In this document: positions 1-12,042 of the stretch, piece after piece
Numbering within the stretch: the first letter of the stretch is position 1
Layout: each line of letters opens with the position of its first letter
NCBI GenBank assembly: GCA_963556145.1
Contig: OY744472.1
Span: forward strand, 5,146,001 to 5,210,000
Source: Hygrocybe punicea
Taxonomy: Eukaryota; Basidiomycota; Agaricomycetes; Agaricales; Hygrophoraceae
Direction of reading: 5' to 3'
DNA: 64,000 bases
Translations under genes and position numbers: made by a program
Notes under the pieces: model-generated
Database searches by the model: none
What the model saw: the letters and a program-made list of their open reading frames with translations, nothing else
What the model was told of the DNA's origin: nothing

Positions 1-1043
1 CACCTTTGAAGAGATATGCTACAACTCAGTTCGTAGAGCATGTACTAAGAAAAACCTCATACTCATGTCAATGAGTGCCAATGTCACCTCTTCAAGTTTT
101 GCAACCTTTTCATTGACAGCACTGGCAATACATGACTTGTGGGGAATGTCGTCATCTCAGATCTTGTGATTGAGATAGGTGATAAACCCATGGACGGTGG
201 GTTGTTTGACAAAGCGAAATGGCTACAAGCTGTTGTGAGCAGCAACTGAAATGTAAAATGGTTCTACTGCTTACTAGATCACACATTGCAACAATGGCAA
301 GCATGTGCACCTGGATCCCTTTTTTCATGACCAGAGGAGTGGGTGGTGGCTTTGATGTGTTGTACAGTGTGTACTTTGTAATCGACTGCTGATGCAACTG
401 AGATTCACTACAAAATGACATCAGAACACTCGGTATATATGTTGTATACTCATGATTTGTCCTTGTCATGCTCATTTGGAGGGATCCAACCCAAAGGACG
501 AGTCCAGTTTTTTGGCAGGCAGGGATTGAATCAATAATTGGTGCACGTTGTCCAATATTCATCAAGATGGCATCTGTAAAGAGGGTTGTAACAAGAGCCT
601 GGCCACAAAAATCATATAATCATACATCACAAGATGTTGTTGTCGCAAACTGACGTTTCTGGCCAAAAATGCCTTCTTCTTGCTGCTGTTCTCATCACTG
701 AAGTGAGGTAAATAAAATTAAGATTATAACAAGCAGTGTAAATAAACTTACAGGCGGAACTTGCAGAACCGCGTAGGCATGTTTCATGTGGGTGGAGGTC
801 AGTTTAGCTTTCTTCACTCTTGACGTGGCTTTTGACTTGTTCTGACTGTGCCAATTCTCAGATTCATCCGAGTCTTCAGGTGGTTGCCGACTTTTCTGCT
901 TCCGTGTCTGCTTCACCACTAGAACCTCATCGTCAGAATCCAGAATTTGAGAGTGTGTTTGCTGGCATCACAACTCAGGTAAGCACAGACAGTATGCAGT
1001 ATTTTACATACTTTGACTGTTGGGAAGACTGAAGTGTCTGATA
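1..1043. other. No gene recognised
   Basis: Moderately AT-rich DNA. Only short unconnected open frames occur on either strand, and none shows a motif or a convincing exon structure. It ends at the TA dinucleotide that flanks the next element. Confidence 0.5.
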
Positions 1044-2812
1044 AGATAGAGGTCATCCAAACTCAGCTAACTCAAACACCACTCCAGAAAATGAACACAG
1101 CATCACACACTGACCTCTAATAAGAAATGTGAAACCATAGATTTATTCCCGACATGTCATTCTATAATTCTATGGTTTCACTTTTTAAAATTATGGTCTC
1201 AATGTCCAACTCAACATCAAAAAAACAATTTTTTTGTAAATTGTTCTCTAAGACATTTACAAGTGATTTAACAATAGAAAAAAAATTTGGGTTGAAACAT
1301 TGGCCATGTTCCAGAAAATCAGCCGAGACATGCGAGAACAAGAAATGACTGAACCTGAAAGCCTTTCTGACGATTCATTTTTACCTTCAAGGATGCGATT
1401 ACACTATGGAGAGCCAGCCAATGGTATGTACATTGATGGTCATGAATGTCCAGATGTTGTCAAATACTGCCAAGAATTCTTCCTGCTGCTTTGGACTGCT
1501 CTGGAAGAATGAATGGTGAAATGGTCGAGGGATGGGGCACCAGAATTTCTGCAGTTAAAAGATTTTCCAACTGCAAAATGGATCCTTTTGATTACTCATG
1601 ATGAGTCAACTTTTTATGCAAACGATCACCGCAAAAAATGTTGGATACATGCCTGCGAGAAAGCAGAGCCCGTCCGAAAGGGAGAAGGTGTTTCGATCAT
1701 GGTCACTGACTTCTGTTCTCCTGATCTTGGCTGGCTGAAGTCAAAAGATGGGTTTGTGTTCCCTTTCTTCAGTACTACTATGGCATGGACTGATTTCCCA
1801 GCAGATCACGACAGGCAAGGGTGTATTTCAAGGCTGGAAAAAATCGGGGTGGCTATTTCAATTGCGATGACCTTCTTAAGCAGACAGAACTAGCCATTGA
1901 ACTCTTTGAAGACCACTTTCCTGGCACAGCAACAGCTGCCTTTGGCTTTGACAATGCACCAGGTCATCAAAAATGTGCCGATAATGCACTTTCAGCACGG
2001 TATATGCCCAAGAACCCAAAGGTCTGGCTCAGGAAGAAAGGAAAATGTAGAATGCGCAATGGGAAGCTCCTGAACAGTGACAAGCAAGAGTTTTACTTCC
2101 TGGACGATCATCCGACAAACCCTGGGCACTTCAAAGGAATGAGCATCATTCTTGCTGAGTGTGGCTTCACAGGGGAAGCTAAGCTTAAAGCACAGTGTCT
2201 GGATTTCAAGTGTGCTGATCTGAATGTAGGCTGTTGCTGCCGCCATATCTTATTCAACCAACCAGACTTCCAATCACAGAAAGCTGCCCTAATAGAGCTT
2301 GTGGAATCTCATGGCTACATTGGGTTTTTCTATGCCAAATATCATTGCAAGACAAATTTCATTGAGCAGAATTGGGGAGCTTTGAGGTATCAATACCAAA
2401 TGCTTCCACCAACTGAAAATATTGAGCAAATGGAGAAGAATGTGAAGGAATGCTTGGATTCTGTGCCGTTAATTCAAATGTGATGGTAAAAAATTCTACA
2501 TTTTGTAATTGATGTACTATTTTGATCACAAGGTTACTATAGATATGCTGCTCTGCAAGATTTATTGATGCTTACAGGAAGGGGCAAGATGGCAAGATGG
2601 CCATTTGGGCAAACAAAAAATACCATGGTCATTGGGTGCTGCCAAAAACTATTATGGCTGAGCTTGAAGAGGTTGAAAAGGCCAAAATGGATGTTGAAAG
2701 TACATAGAGAGCAAAAACTTAATTTTAATTTTTTCACTTCAGCCATTTTGGCCACTTACTAAGCACTAACCCTAGGGTTAGGGAGTTAGCTGAGTTTGGA
2801 TGACCTCTATCT
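1044..2812 (+). mobile_element. TIR DNA transposon, TA target site, with decayed transposase
   Basis: A terminal inverted repeat of about 30 bp starts AGATAGAGGTCATCC at 1044 and is matched in reverse complement at 2783-2812. Both ends are flanked by TA (1042-1043 and 2813-2814), the target duplication typical of the Tc1/mariner superfamily. The interior carries the transposase relic at 1300-2483. A head-to-head telomere-like motif (CCCTAGGGTTAGGG) lies just inside the right TIR near 2770-2783. The TIRs and TA are seen directly; the superfamily is inferred from TA plus the DDE-type protein. Confidence 0.8.
1300..2483 (+). pseudogene. DDE-type transposase, inactivated
   Basis: The protein pieces follow one another in the order expected for a DDE transposase common in basidiomycete genomes. 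They are an N-terminal stretch containing GMYIDGHECPDVV, then THDESTFYAND (first acidic residue), then FGFDNAPGHQK (second), then KTNFIEQNWG (third, Glu). A TGA at 1510-1512 interrupts the frame between EE and MVKW, where Arg (CGA) would be expected, so a CpG transition probably made it. The frame also changes around 1750-1830, which could be an intron or a frameshift. The N-terminus is not defined. The gene lies within the TIRs at 1044 and 2812. No activity is expected from this copy. Confidence 0.75.
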
Positions 2813-2814
2813 TA

Positions 2815-3237
2815 CTCCATTCCCATCATGCATGAAGACATTCACATCCGAAGGCAAATCTGGCCTAACCATCTTGCTAGCGTCCTTCAAGGTCCCATCA
2901 TTGTGACATGCATCACCATTCAGTTTAGTTGGATCCTTCAAGTAGGTTTGGGGTTTGTTTGATCTCGAGGACACATTCATTTTTTTTTCTCTTTCTGATT
3001 TGTGCTCCAAAATGTGTCCAATCTATTCTTTGATGACCCAGCTACACCACCTATGAGATTTGCAAGGCCTGTGGGAACACAGTGAGAATTCTACAAGACA
3101 TATGCATGTAAGCAAGCGAGTAACCTCCTGAATGATGCCATGATTGTGCTGATCCAATGGTAGGGTAATCTTCTCCCTGGGCACGTTTTGAAGGGTGCAA
3201 GAATTGTGATCCCTCAATAATGAGGGTGGGGTCTGGC
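2815..3237. other. No gene recognised
   Basis: Unique-looking DNA between the TIR element and the solo LTR. No coding signal was seen. Confidence 0.5.
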
Positions 3238-3793
3238 TGTTAGAGGCGTGCAACTCCGGAAGGATCGGAGTTCTTCGGAGGAGCGGAGACGTCAACTCTT
3301 GAAGTAGGTTCACTACTTCCTTAAGTCATATTGAGAAGATGTGGACGGAGCGGAGTTGGTCCGGAGTTCCGGACTAAGTACTAAGATAATTAATGAGCTT
3401 AAGGGAAAGCCTTAAGTTTGAGAGTGGGTAAGAAATAAGGAACTCAAGTTGATTTTCTGAACGGAGTTACAGGACATTGTAGTTCTAGTTTATATACTTG
3501 GTAAACTAATTGTCATGTCCTTGGAGACGTGAAGACAATATGAACTCCGGAAAGAGGATCGGAGTTCGGAAGAAAATAAAAGGGATAAAAGGTTGCTATG
3601 TACGGTGACAAGTAAACAAAGGGGAGGAAGAGAAAAGGAGGTCGGAGTAAACAGAGATGGGGAAGAATAGTAATTAACAAGAGAAGAACAATAACGTACG
3701 CGAGAAGATAAGATAAGATAAGATAAGATAAGTCGGCGGAAAAGTCCGGAGCGGAGTTCGTCGGAATCCGGCGGAGCTGCATGGGATATGACA
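3238..3793 (-). repeat. Solo LTR of a Ty3-type element, CpG-rich copy
   Basis: A 556-bp sequence read on the minus strand runs TGTCATATCC...CTCTAACA, with the TG...CA ends of an LTR. It is flanked by a perfect 5-bp target duplication, CTGGC, at 3233-3237 and 3794-3798. The same LTR in plus orientation, CpG-depleted, is at 15608-16149 next to a gag gene, which identifies the family. A short GATAA-type microsatellite lies near 3705-3732. No internal domain is left, so LTR-LTR recombination removed it. Confidence 0.9.
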
Positions 3794-4357
3794 CTGGCCA
3801 GTCGTGTTTCCTTTGTGCCATGACATGAAGTGGAGAAAAGGAATATGTACTATTTGTGTTTGATTTGATCAGACACTTGCTGAGCTTTGATGTGATTTGT
3901 AGATATAGTTGATTTATTGTATATATAGTACTGTCTACCCTATTGTGGCTGGAGAGTGGTGTAATGACAATCTCTGAGACTTTCACAGGGGACACAATTG
4001 ATGGGGTCAGGCTGGGTCGGCCCTGGGTTGACCCTGCAGGGCCAAGTGTGATCAACATTGGCCCTGGCCCTTATAGGCTGTGCCAGGGCCATTAGAAAGC
4101 AGGCCCGACCCTGGCCAATAGAGGGCCAGGCTGGGTCAACCCTTGGGCCAACCAGGCCTGGCCCTGCCCTTGGACAGTGTAGGGAGGAAGGTTATGGAAG
4201 TGCAGGAAACTTTACAGTATGATTGGAGGGATGGATTGTTGGGCCAGATGAGTTCCCCCAGGCACATGAGGGCATGGAAGCCAGTGAAGAGGGTGGTGAT
4301 GAAGAGAAGGTCATCGTGAGAGGTGGGGGGATGGTAGTAAGTAAGGCCCTCCATGGG
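3794..4357. other. Degenerate GGGTCAACCC / GGGCCAGG-rich stretch
   Basis: Around 4000-4170 short motifs such as GGGTTGACCCTG and CCAGGGCC recur in both orientations. The sequence resembles the degenerate minisatellite at 25160-25740. No gene was recognised. Confidence 0.4.
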
Positions 4358-5132
4358 TAGGGGTAAACCCGCGGTTATTCCCAAAAGGGTAACGCGGGTT
4401 CGGGTACGGTGTCCCGATTTGGACACCGTGCCCAAACCGCACCCTTCACCCACGGTATGCGGGTGGCCGCGGGTGGCTGCGGTTGTGCGAGTTGGCCTCC
4501 GGGTTGGCCTCCCAAGACCCAGTAAGTACTTAGTTTTCTGTTATTTTACTACTACTAATTTATTTTATTTTACTTCCTAGATATTTCATATACAAACCAA
4601 CTCGAAAATGAACAACAACGAACGACAACAACAACGAATGACAACAACAACGAATGACAACAACAACGAACGCGAGCTCAGCAGCAAGGCAAACAACGGA
4701 ACAAGGCCGGGAGGGTGGTGCGCCCACCGAACGGCCCAGGTATGTGCCCCCATTCTAGCCTCCAAGACGTTTGCTAACGCCAGCCAACAACCACGGCTCC
4801 CAACCGCACCTCACAACAACCACGGCACACCAACCACGCCTCGCGGACACACGTCAACGTGTGTTCGCGAGGTCTCCAGCCACAGAAGACACAAGGACCT
4901 CGCAAACACGCACAGACACGTCGACTTGCGCGTAGGGCTCACGCGGCATCCCCACCCCTCGCAAACGAGGTTGAACGAGGTTACCCCCGAGCACGGAGCC
5001 CACCAGAGACCCCCCCGTTTACCTCGCGAGGGTGACGACGACGTCAATTGACATCCATCTGGCCCGCGCGAGGTATGGGGCTCCCAGGTGCCCGCGGTGT
5101 ACCGAGTACCCGCCGTCTACTGCCGTACCCGT
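4358..5132 (+). mobile_element. hAT-like nonautonomous element, left part
   Basis: It begins TAGGGGTAAACCC at 4358 and shares its internal layout with the complete element at 11064-12042: a short intron-like block, then AAC/ACA-rich simple sequence, then GGGTGGTGCGCCCACC and a GGTATGTG...ATTCTA block. This copy is CpG-rich, the other CpG-poor. The intron-like block is 4522-4580 (GTAAGT, ACTAAT, TAG). The right end was not found; the TRIM at 5133 interrupts or truncates it. Superfamily assignment rests on the complete copy with its 8-bp duplication. Confidence 0.6.
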
Positions 5133-5290
5133 TGGAGTGGTACCGAGGTACCACTCCGGGGGCTCACGCAGGACTCGAGGGAAAGGTCGACTGGATAGGA
5201 AGGATGGACTGACTACTACATCTGGAAGGCTACTAACTAGGTCAAACCGTGGGAACCTGATCACGTGACTGACCAGGCACAACTACTACA
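5133..5290 (+). repeat. 5' LTR of TRIM copy 1
   Basis: 158 bp with TG...CA ends. It contains the short palindrome GGTACCGAGGTACC near the start and CACGTGAC near the end; CACGTGAC recurs in the other members of the family. Confidence 0.8.
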
Positions 5291-7370
5291 AGTGCCCCTC
5301 CTCCTCATGGTGACGTCCTCGTCACCATACCGCTACTAAAAGAAAACAAAAAGCAAAACAAAACTGACCAAGAAAAAAACTCTCCAGTCACGACTCCCAG
5401 TCCCTCACGATGCCCCGGGCCTTACACGTGAGGCGGGACCATATCGTCCATCGAAGATCGGTGGTGGCAGATGACCAAACTAGACTCTCTCTCAGCTCTC
5501 CAAAACTCCTCAGTCACGACTCCCAGTCCTCCATCTCATGGAGCGGGACCATATCATCCATCGAAAACGGTGGTGGTAGATGACCAAACTGATCCATAAT
5601 CATAACGCAGGTTCTCGGTTCTCGTATCGCAGGTTCTAGGTTCTCGTATCGCAAGTTCTCAGTTCTCGTATCGTGGGTTCTTGGTTCTCGTATTGCAGGT
5701 TCTCGTATTGCAGGTTCTGGGTTCGCAGTTCTCGGTCGGTGCTTGTTTGGTTCTGGTGACTCGTTGGGTAACTCGGTTGGGTAGCGTCTGGTATCCAGGT
5801 GACAGATCGAGGGCATAGAAAAAATAATGGAACTGAATTGTGGGGGAAACAGAGACGGAGACAGAGGAAACGAGGGAAAGGAAATAGAGAGGAAGGGAAC
5901 CGGGGACAGGAAACAGAGAAAGAAATAGAGGGGAAAGCTATGTACTTGGGCGCTAGAGCTGGCGCCGGCGTCGAGGGATCTCTTCGCGTGGGCTCTGGGA
6001 AATGGTTGCGAGGGGTCGCGAGGGCCAGGGAGCGAGGCTGGGGGTCCTAACGAACGTACGCGAGTGGGGTGGGGTTGCCGGAGTAGGTGGTCGCGGCGGC
6101 GATTCGTTTGGGTCCGTGGGGGGTGCACGTCGCTGTTGGGGTCAATAGCGGGGTGGTACGCGACCAAATGAGGGCGTGTGGGGGCTGGGGTGACTCGTTT
6201 GGGTTCCTACGGGTCCAGGGCAGTCGCCACGGTCGAGAACGAGGCCGCGGGGAGCTGAACGAGGGCAGCCGGTGCCGGGTATGGTGCACGAAGCCGGTCT
6301 GTGGGTGGTGAAACGCTGTGGGGCCCGAAAAGCGGTGGGAACGTGGGGTGGTGATGGGCGCAGGTGTTCTGGGGTTGCAAACGGGTGGGCCGTGAGTTTG
6401 GCGAGTTGGCCCGGGGCCGGTAGTGCTGGCAGAACGGGGCGGCGCAATGGTGACGTGGCGAGGTCGTTGGGTCACCAAGGATGGGGCGGTCTCGTTTGGG
6501 GTAACGGAGCGCAACGGGGGGCTCTGGCATGTGGAACGTGGGTGCCGGGGGTTGGATGAGCGTGGGTTGGGGTGGAGATCCACGGGAAGCGGGGTCGCGG
6601 AATGCTGACGTGGCACGGTGCGTGTTGGGCGTTGGGTGGGCATGAAACGCCAGGGACGGCTCGTTCGGGGTGACGACGGTGAACGGGGGGCCTCTAGGGC
6701 GTCAGACGAGGGTCCGGGGCTCAAATGAATGCCCCTGGGGCTGGGGTACGCAAAAGAGCGGGGGTCCAACGGGGAAGACGTGGCGGATCCGTGGTCTGAC
6801 CAAAAAGGGCGGGGCAGCTTCGTTTGGGGCAACGAAGCGCAGCGGGTGGTTCTGGCCGGTGGAACGCGGGCACGGGAGGTCGAGTGAGTGTGGGTTGGGC
6901 TGGTGTACACGAAGAAACGGGGGTCCAACGGGGAAAACGTGGTGGATCCGTGGCGCGACTGAAAAGGTCCGCGACCGTGGATTCGGGGTGGCGTAGGCGA
7001 GCGCGGAGCTCCGGTACGTCGAACGAGGGTCCGTAGGGTCGGATGAGCCTGCCTGGGGCTAGAAATGACGAAAGAAAACAAAAGAAATGATGAAAAACGG
7101 GGGGGTTGAAAATGTGATGTGGCCTGCCGCTTGGGTGTTCAAAGGGGTCGCGGCCGGGTTTTTGGGTCAACGGGGGGCGACGCGGGGCCCTATTGGGCTG
7201 AACACGAATGCCGGGGGGTAACTGGAGTGTTGTACGGCCGTGAATGAAGGGAAAATCCGCAGTTGCGCAGCGGTGGGTGGTGAGGCCGAAAAAAGTCGTT
7301 TCGCGAGAAAAAAGAGGAAGACGCAGAGAAGAAGAGATCCATGGGTCGAAGGTCACTCTCATCACCACGT

Positions 7371-7528
7371 TGGAGTGGTACCGAGGTACCACTCCGGGGG
7401 CTCACGCAGGACTCGAGGGAAAGGTCAACTGGATAGGAAGGATGGACTGACTACTACATCTGGAAGGCTACTAACTAGGTCAAACCGTGGGAACCTGATC
7501 ACGTGACTGACCAGGCACAACTACTACA
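7371..7528 (+). repeat. 3' LTR of TRIM copy 1
   Basis: Identical to 5133-5290 except for one G-to-A change in a CpG. It is preceded by CACTCTCATCACCA, which also precedes the 3' LTR of the second TRIM (48166) and may be the polypurine-tract-equivalent region. Confidence 0.8.
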
Positions 7529-7530
7529 AC

Positions 7531-9797
7531 GTGCCACCCCTCGAGAAGGAGGAGGGGGGATTCCGCCTTCGTCCCTACCTCGCCAGCCATTGGCTTCGGC
7601 TCGAGCAAAGGCTGGTCCACGCCATCGCCTTGTTGGCACAGAAATACCCTGTTGCTGTCCTACTGCCTTGGCACCCCTCCGCATGGGGCTATGGACGACC
7701 TCACAAAAGCCACTACATCGCGCGATGGCGTGCCATCATTTCGAGGGACTGGTTTGTAGTTTTCATGGCTGCCCTCTCCTTTCTCATGGCTGCAGGATAG
7801 TCACACTTCCCTGACGCCCTCATCCTGGACTGGTTTACCTGGTTGGCAGAGGCTGGCTTTGACCAGTCCTGGTTGGCAGGGGTCACTTCATCTTCTGTCC
7901 ACACCTTTTCATCATTTGCTCCTCGCGTAGGGGTCTTCCTAGACCTATTGGATCCCAAAAAAACACAACCAGTAGTGGAGTGGTTCTGTCATTACCACGT
8001 CCCTGTTTGGTATCCTTGGAGAGTGGAAGAAGCACAAGCCGTTCACCAGCACACCTGGCACCAGGGTTTGGCTCCTCCTCCCCATAAACTACAGGACGCA
8101 ACCACTTTCTTCACCTCTGCTCCCTCAGCATCTTCGCATCTCCTCACCATGGCGCCTTCAGCTTCACAGGACCCCCAGGACCAAGCAAGCCTGGCTCTTT
8201 CCAGCACCCATCCCACGAAGGCCCAGCCCACGTGGAAGGACTTCTTTGCTGAGCGCGAAAGGATGAATGCTCAGAAGCTGGAGAAGGAATCCCCTTCAGC
8301 TTGTCAGACTCGGTTGAATCGTAAGCGCAACCCACCCACCGTTACCGCGAAAGTATTTGAATGGGTCAAAAGCGACGAGATTCCTTCGCAGCTCATATGT
8401 AAGGTGGTTCTGCGGAGTGCGAGAGAAGAAACGCTAGGGAATTATGGGGCAAATCAGCAACGCTATGATGCTTTCTGGAATGAATGGGACTGTTGTGAGG
8501 AGTTTGGGCCGGAGGATGACCACGACAATGAGGACAATGATTACGATGAGGATTTCTGGGGGCCACGGCAAGAGGAGATTCAACCAGATCCTGATCACAA
8601 CCCTGGAATCCGAACCCAGAGGTCACCGTCGCCACCCCTCATGGCAGATTACATTCAGCCTGTGAAGGAAACACCGGACATGTACGAAATCGTGCACCTG
8701 TTATCCATGCACCACGGATTTGTGCCGCCAATACCGGTTCCCCATCAGGCTCGCCCCATGGAACCCCAGGCCATACAGGCCTTCCTTCACGCGGTCGGAT
8801 TGACACGACAGGATGATCCCATCTTCGCGACGGGTCTCGGCACGATTGCCTTAAATTTTTTTGAAGCCCTTGTCTCGGGTCTGCAACCTGAGCAACCTTT
8901 GTGGGACTTGAGTCGGGACAGCCGCCAGCCTCTGGTCCTCACAGATCGCATCAAGCGCCTTCGCCGTCTGCCATCTGGGCTTTATTTCTTTGACTTTGGG
9001 CGAGCTGTGACCATCCCATGGAAGATTGCTGTCTCTCAACCTGCTGACGTGCTTTACATCTGCAGATTGGATGCTGGGTGTCAGGAAGTAGACATTGCTC
9101 GAAACCTTCTGCAGAGGGGAATTCAATTCCGAACTCTTCACCCCCTTAGGGAAATTCCCAGCTCACTGTCATTCCACCCCTCCACTGTTCCCATTTGACT
9201 CTCCAGGTACAAATTCTCAAGAAGAGACTATGACGCATATCTGCACCAGCGTGCCGTGATCTTAAGTGGTCATGGGGGTTGAGCAGCACTTCTCCGAGGC
9301 GGGGTTTTGTGGCGTCTGGCTGTGCAGGAAACAAGCTTCCACACCATCTTACAAGGCCCGTCATCTGCGGTACTCCTGCATCAGGATGGGTTCTCGGTTC
9401 AAGATAGCAATTCGGTTGATTGCCTCTGGGATGATGACTTGAGCGAGGATGAGATCCTTTTACTTTGTGGGACGTATATCTGTTACACTGGTATGTTTGT
9501 GCTTTTAATTTACCAAACCTGATGGGCTCCCTGTTAGGCAATGGTGCCCAGACCGCCACGGTGTCTTGGTTTCCCCTGCCCTGGACGTATGATGCAAGTG
9601 GAGAAAACTATGGGCGCTGGACTGAGTGGTCTGAAATGGTTTACCAAATGTGGTTGACCAGAGTTGAGAAGGGAGAGCCACCACTTCCTCAACATCAATG
9701 GCGAGATCAATTAAGGGGGCACCACAAATCTTGCAAGCTCAAGCAGGCTATGTCTTCCATTTCCAAAGGTTTCCTCAAAGATCACGGCGGGTTGTAA
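7531..9797 (+). pseudogene. Multi-copy agaricomycete protein of unknown function, broken
   Basis: One reading frame runs from 7531 to 9490 and contains three stops (TAG at 7798-7800, TGA at 9196-9198, TGA at 9280-9282). It then continues after a clean 47-bp intron (9491-9537, GTATGT...GTTAG) to the TAA after HGGL at 9797. Recognisable blocks are FRLRPYLASHW, PHKSHYIARW, WYPWRVEEA, RRDYDAYLHQRAVIL, DGFSVQ, WDDDLSEDEILLLCGTYI and WFPLPWTYDASG. I recall similar proteins as a repeated family in mushroom genomes without assigned function. No catalytic motif is visible. The middle is acidic (about 8500-8600). Both TGA stops stand where CGA (Arg) would fit. The 5' end abuts the TRIM LTR and the frame is open across it, so the true start may have been displaced to the left of 5133. 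Confidence 0.65.
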
Positions 9798-11063
9798 ATT
9801 TTAGTCCTCTTACTTAGTGAATGAAATAAAAAACCTTTACTCCACTCTCAGGCGTGCACTCAAGTGTTCACTAAGTGTGTGCTAAGTGTGTGATGAGTGA
9901 CACACTTGAGTGTGCGAAGCATTGTGGGCCATGCAAAATGCTTTATTTCCGAAATATTTTGCAAAGGCTAAATCTTATTATGAAATATGGAATGTTGTGA
10001 CTTGCAAAATCCTTGGCCAAAATTCTGCATTTGGTGAGGTTGAATAAACAAGATTTTGATGTCTTGCAAAATTGATTGAATTTGATATTTTTTACAATTA
10101 TTTTGACAGCCGACAAGGTATGGGAAAACTTTCACTTTTGTCTACATTTTCACTCAGAACAATACTTTTGAATTTGATTAATTTTGTGTCGAGATAAATT
10201 CCCACAAATCTTTGTGTTTAAATAGAATTTCACGAGTTATTATGTGTGAAATTTTAATTGGATTTTGCACGGTTCAAAATCAAATGCAAAACTTTAACAA
10301 GCTTCCAATCATTTTGCAATCATTTTGCATCCTGCAAAATAGTGCGGTGTCAGCAGTGTATGCTATTCCACAATTCTTCCTGTGAGATATAAGTGATATA
10401 AGCAGTATTAGATGCAAAATAAAGTGAAAATGTCCAAATTCAGCAAAATCATCAAGTTTTTGTTTTCTTTTAGGTCAAATACATCTTCTATTGCTTGGGT
10501 CTTGCATGGACTGTTGTAGAATATCTGATTTGGGGTATACTGTATTGTTCCTGATATTTACCTGATAGAAAATGCCATCAAGATTCAAGCTTTATGATGA
10601 AAAAGCACTCATACTTTAGGTGTGAAGATGCCATCTCCAACACTCCTCATCACACTTGCTGTCTAAGTCTGGGCCATAATTATAGTTACAGGGGGAAAAA
10701 TTTGAAGGTGAGAGTTCTGGGAGTGTACCTGGGGCCAACATGTAGGTACATCACATCCTGGCCTCAATCTCCCTTACCCATTGGTGAAGGTGATGATGAC
10801 AATGAGGCTAAAGCATTGTATTAGACTGAGGACAGTAAGTTGCATGGGGAGTTTAGACTGTGTGGTAGACTCAGTGATACACTGGAGGAGAATCACTGAG
10901 GTGCATAGTATACCATGAGAAAGTAGAAATAACTGAACTACAAAAGGGAAATATAATTATAAAAGAAACAATAAATACTCAGAAACTGAAATTGATCAAA
11001 GACAACAGATATGTAATGCTCAGGCATAGCACTTCCATTTTTATTTATTTATTTATGTTCAGG
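9798..11063. other. AT-rich intergenic DNA, no gene
   Basis: AT-rich sequence with no coding frames of note. Short GTGTGCTAAGTGTG-type repeats occur near 9850-9910. A TTTA microsatellite lies just left of the next element. Confidence 0.5.
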
Positions 11064-12042
11064 TAGGCATATTAAAACCCACAGGTCTGCACCCACGGGT
11101 GTTGCAGGTACGGGTACAGTTTGCCAAATCAGAACACATGAGAAACCCAGACCCATGGCTCAAACCCACTGTATTGTGACACATATGTCACACCCAGCAA
11201 GATCAACAACAATGAGCAGAACAGTTCACAATTGCGAACCATTCTGCTCAAGGTAAGGGTTTTCCTTGAACATTCTTTGTTCATACATACAAAATATTTA
11301 CATTTTATTATTTCTAGTTGAAGAATACAGCAGCAATGACTACACAAATGAACACCAATGAACACCAACACCAATGCAGGTGACCATGAGTCTATGACTA
11401 TCAACACCAATGCCACCTGATGCTGCAGCCAATGCCAATGTGACTCAATGTTGTGGCTAATGCCAATGCGGCCAATGGCACCCAAAGCAACCAACACCAG
11501 TGCCACCCAAAGCCAATGCCAACACCAGTGATGCCAATGCCAATGCCACCCAGACAAGAGAAAGGGAGCAGCGGGGGGTGGTGCACCCATCCCTGCTGCT
11601 AAAGGTATGTGGGTTCTCATTCTAACACCTAAACTACTAATAACCAGCACCAACACCAATACTGTGCCACCATGAACACATGCCCATGTGAATCCCCTAG
11701 TGCCTACACCCATGTCATCACCCACGCATCCACCTCAGAACCCATGGCACCCACATCAATGGCAACCCCATCACTCCCTCCAATCTTATGGACACACACC
11801 ACCATGTCAATGGATGTTGGTGCTGTAGCTGCAAGGTATCCAGGGGGGAGACAGTGGTGCCAAACACCCAAAAAAGTCATGGGTACATGATGTACTCATG
11901 ACCCACATAAGGAATGCCTGACCCACAGGTGACCCACCAGTCACCTGCATCCAACCTGTACCCATGGGGGTAAGTACAGGTATTAGTTGGGTTGGGTATG
12001 GGTTCATGGAAAAAACCCTTGGGTAACCTGTGCTAATCCCTA
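11064..12042 (+). mobile_element. hAT-type nonautonomous element, complete but CpG-depleted
   Basis: It begins TAGGCATATTAAAACCC and ends CTAATCCCTA, flanked by a perfect 8-bp duplication TGTTCAGG (11056-11063 and 12043-12050). The 8-bp duplication and TA(G)G...C(C)TA ends are hAT hallmarks. It encodes no transposase. It contains an intron-like block (11253-11317, GTAAGG...TTCTAG) followed by ACC/CAATG-rich simple sequence that parallels 4358-5132. It inserted exactly beside the LTR that begins at 12051. Confidence 0.85.

Larger units (their letters stand above)
5133..7528 (+). mobile_element. Miniature LTR retroelement (TRIM/LARD-like), copy 1
   Basis: Two direct repeats of 158 bp, TGGAGTGGTACC...CTACTACA (5133-5290 and 7371-7528), enclose about 2.1 kb of G-rich DNA with no recognisable gag or pol. 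The LTRs differ at one base, a CpG/CpA difference, so the insertion is young. The flanking tetramers are CCGT and ACGT, consistent with a 4-bp duplication with one mismatch. The interior shares blocks with the second element at 31852-48322, for example CTAGAGC(G/T)GGCGCC then GTCGAGGGATCTCTTCG. The long open frames inside, chiefly on the minus strand (6047-7081), are proline/arginine-rich low complexity and are probably chance frames in GC-rich DNA. Confidence 0.8.

Noticed and set aside
6047..7081. 344-codon minus-strand frame rich in Pro, Arg, Ser and Thr
   Set aside because: It lies within the noncoding interior of the TRIM and consists of repeated G-rich modules. Overlapping long frames exist on the other strand, and no domain or intron signal was seen. 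Treated as composition-driven.
5133..7540. A right TIR and 8-bp duplication for the hAT-like element starting at 4358
   Set aside because: The sequence after the TRIM (GCCACCCCT) looked like a possible end, but the flanking octamers do not match and the sequence fits the coding frame of the next gene.
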